From NCBI RefSeq assembly GCF_014650775.1, contig NZ_BMVP01000020.1, forward strand, positions 17,495-81,494: a stretch of DNA of 64,000 nucleotides, given 5' to 3'. Source of the DNA: Streptomyces cirratus (GTDB lineage Bacteria; Actinomycetota; Actinomycetes; Streptomycetales; Streptomycetaceae). Positions 63,940-64,000 of the stretch are shown piece after piece. The first letter of the stretch is position 1, and each line of letters starts with the position of its first letter. The position numbers and the translations under genes are program-made. The notes beneath the pieces were generated by a model. That model saw only the letters and a list, made by a program, of their open reading frames with translations, had not been told where the DNA came from and ran no database searches.

Positions 63940-64000
63940 TTACTTGACGCCGAGGCCGGCGTCGGAGACCTCGGGCTTGCCGGCGGCCTTGAGCACCTTG
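63940..64000 (-). CDS. C-terminus of an unidentified protein (cut by window edge)
   Basis: Only the last 19 codons lie in the window, ending VLKAAGKPEVSDAGLGVK then TAA. The style is like the tail of an ABC substrate-binding protein, but 19 residues are too few to assign. It is followed by the hairpin at 63855-63906. Confidence 0.5.
   Translation of the reverse strand, partial: KVLKAAGKPEVSDAGLGVK

Overview
The window reads as chromosomal DNA of a Streptomyces or close actinobacterial relative. Base composition is very GC-rich, the third codon position is almost always G or C, many genes start with GTG or TTG, and neighbouring genes often overlap by 4 bases (ATGA or GTGA). Typical families are present: CsbD and PRC-barrel stress proteins, GAF-ANTAR and STAS regulators, Tat-exported sulfatase, ricin-lectin enzyme, YunG, MepB and a mycothiol-dependent-isomerase-type fold. 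It looks like an accessory, arm-like region rather than core genome: there is no ribosomal, tRNA or central-metabolism block, and many genes are broken.

Layout. 0-5.8 kb: a membrane-anchored secreted protein, a Trypco1 gene beside a decayed nSTAND1 NTPase, a conserved actinobacterial protein, YunG and an MMPL transporter fragment. 6-7.4 kb: stress cluster (csbD, a 53-residue hydrophobic protein, PRC-barrel). 7.4-11.1 kb: MepB, then a DeoR regulator divergent from an MFS transporter and HAD phosphatase. 11.2-14.8 kb: a coupled pair of a membrane-anchored periplasmic-binding-fold protein and a STAND-like P-loop protein. 15.1-16 kb: a pentapeptide-repeat gene fragment joined to a decayed IS110. 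16-23 kb: a four-gene operon of a degenerate TraG/VirD4-like membrane protein, a HerA-type ATPase, a Pro/Glu-repeat polymorphic toxin and its putative immunity protein. 24.3-26.2 kb: a secreted lectin-linked glycosidase candidate.

26.6-35.7 kb: HAD hydrolase, small secreted proteins, a frameshifted DinB-type protein, a MOSC/DUF6262 junction, a UvrA-like ABC protein, HopJ, and a divergent GAF-ANTAR/STAS pair. 35.7-49.3 kb is a mobile-element graveyard: one IS701-like and four IS5-type transposase remnants lie among RidA, an ABC transporter pair, a serine hydrolase and a marR-SRPBCC-alkD operon whose alkD is deleted internally. 49.3-49.8 kb holds a small two-gene unit resembling a toxin-antitoxin module. 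50-64 kb: a DUF4839 membrane protein, a DinB-like protein, a DHFR-family reductase, a GH5 cellulase, a flavin monooxygenase-ABC transporter operon, a TolB-like beta-propeller protein, a MarR/cupin divergon, and a sulfatase facing its formylglycine-generating enzyme.

How genes work together. The clearest functional units are the toxin/export operon at 16-23 kb (export ATPase, membrane partner, cargo, immunity), the sensor-NTPase pair at 11.2-14.8 kb, the DeoR-MFS-HAD sugar unit, the sulfatase with its activating enzyme, and two MarR-controlled units, each with a near-perfect palindrome at the expected operator position.
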